Source: Gammaproteobacteria bacterium (GTDB lineage Bacteria; Pseudomonadota; Gammaproteobacteria; Ga0077554; Ga007554). Taken from it: a stretch of DNA of 44,653 nucleotides. The notes below the pieces were generated by a model that was not told the origin of the DNA, searched no databases, and was given only the letters and a program-made list of their open reading frames with translations. A program made the position numbers and the translations under genes. Shown here one piece after another: positions 44,483 to 44,653 of the stretch. How positions within the stretch are numbered: the stretch's first letter is position 1; each line of letters opens with the position of its first letter. Where the stretch lies: positions 1 through 44,653 of the forward strand of contig JAGVME010000111.1 in assembly GCA_020053945.1 (NCBI GenBank), given 5' to 3'.

Positions 44483-44653
44483 AGAATCCCGAATTCCGTA
44501 AGAATTTTCCTGAGTATGCCAGTATCTACAGGTTTTTTAATGAACGCCATTGCGCCCAGCGCCAATACCCGTTCCTGCGCCAGGGGCTGAATGTCGGCGG
44601 AAACTACGATCACCATCGTATTGAGGCCTTCTTTTTTTAGATTTTCCAGATCG
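44479..44653 (-). CDS. Response regulator receiver, C-terminal half (cut by window edge)
   Basis: The last 57 codons of a receiver domain run in from the right edge. Visible are TMVIVVSADIQ (beta-4 with Ser of the switch), the helix LALGAMAFIKKPV with the conserved Lys-Pro, and the end LTEFGIL. The protein ends right after the receiver fold, so it is a CheY-like single-domain regulator or one with its output at the N-terminus. The stop overlaps the CheC start. Confidence 0.9.
   Translation of the reverse strand, partial: DLENLKKEGLNTMVIVVSADIQPLAQERVLALGAMAFIKKPVDTGILRKILTEFGIL

Overview
The window looks like a chromosomal segment of a GC-rich betaproteobacterium, most likely in or near the Nitrosomonadales (an inference). 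The reasons are the gene order def-fmt-rsmB-DUF4390-ntrY-ntrX-trkA-trkH, several PEP-CTERM proteins with the beta-proteobacterial type of tail (VPEAxTxAMMLAGLxLxG..RRR), and a REP/RAYT repeat system. No rRNA, tRNA or CRISPR array was seen.

Layout. (1) 1-12.3 kb is core genome: a divergent LysM protein, then def, fmt, rsmB, a DUF4390 protein and an NtrY/NtrX-like two-component pair, mostly overlapping or closely spaced, followed by trkA and trkH for potassium uptake. rsmB carries an in-frame insertion of about 90 codons made of a repeat also present in the intergenic region at 209-393. (2) 12.4-23 kb is an accessory, secretion-rich stretch: PEP-CTERM protein, PhoA-type alkaline phosphatase, an unknown periplasmic protein, a large ExeM/NucH-type extracellular nuclease, two more PEP-CTERM proteins, two small ORFs and a secreted protein resembling phosphate-binding PstS proteins. 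(3) 23-37 kb is a two-partner secretion locus: tpsB, a REP-associated tyrosine transposase on the opposite strand, and a 3683-residue tpsA exoprotein with a C-terminal DUF3739-like region and an internal block of phage-tail-fibre-like repeats. Paired REP palindromes flank every gene here. (4) 37.3-42.8 kb is an operon for a DUF2341-LamG-ExbB fusion, ExbD, TonB, a porin and a coiled-coil periplasmic protein. (5) 42.9-44.65 kb, on the minus strand, is a response regulator (cut by the window edge), a CheC-like protein and a diguanylate cyclase.

The most interesting signal is regulatory. Five sites (upstream of the PEP-CTERM/phoA pair, a 56-aa acidic ORF, a 46-aa ORF with the following PEP-CTERM gene, tpsA, and the exbB-exbD-tonB-porin operon) each show PhoB-box-like direct repeats in 7-4-7 geometry followed by exactly 10 nt and a -10-like hexamer, the arrangement of the classic phoA promoter. 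A sixth, weak site lies before the nuclease. If real, regions 2 to 4 form one phosphate-starvation programme: secreted phosphatase and nuclease release phosphate from organic sources and DNA, while a giant surface exoprotein and its own proton-motive-force-driven TonB/ExbBD/porin apparatus work at the envelope. The link between TPS exoprotein, ExbB fusion, TonB and porin is, as far as I know, without an established function.

The accessory region is littered with palindromic elements: two REP classes beside the transposase, a 168-bp nested palindrome in the leader of the exbB operon, a 22-bp perfect inverted repeat at the exbD-tonB junction, and dispersed hairpins with TGTCATTYCG-type ends.
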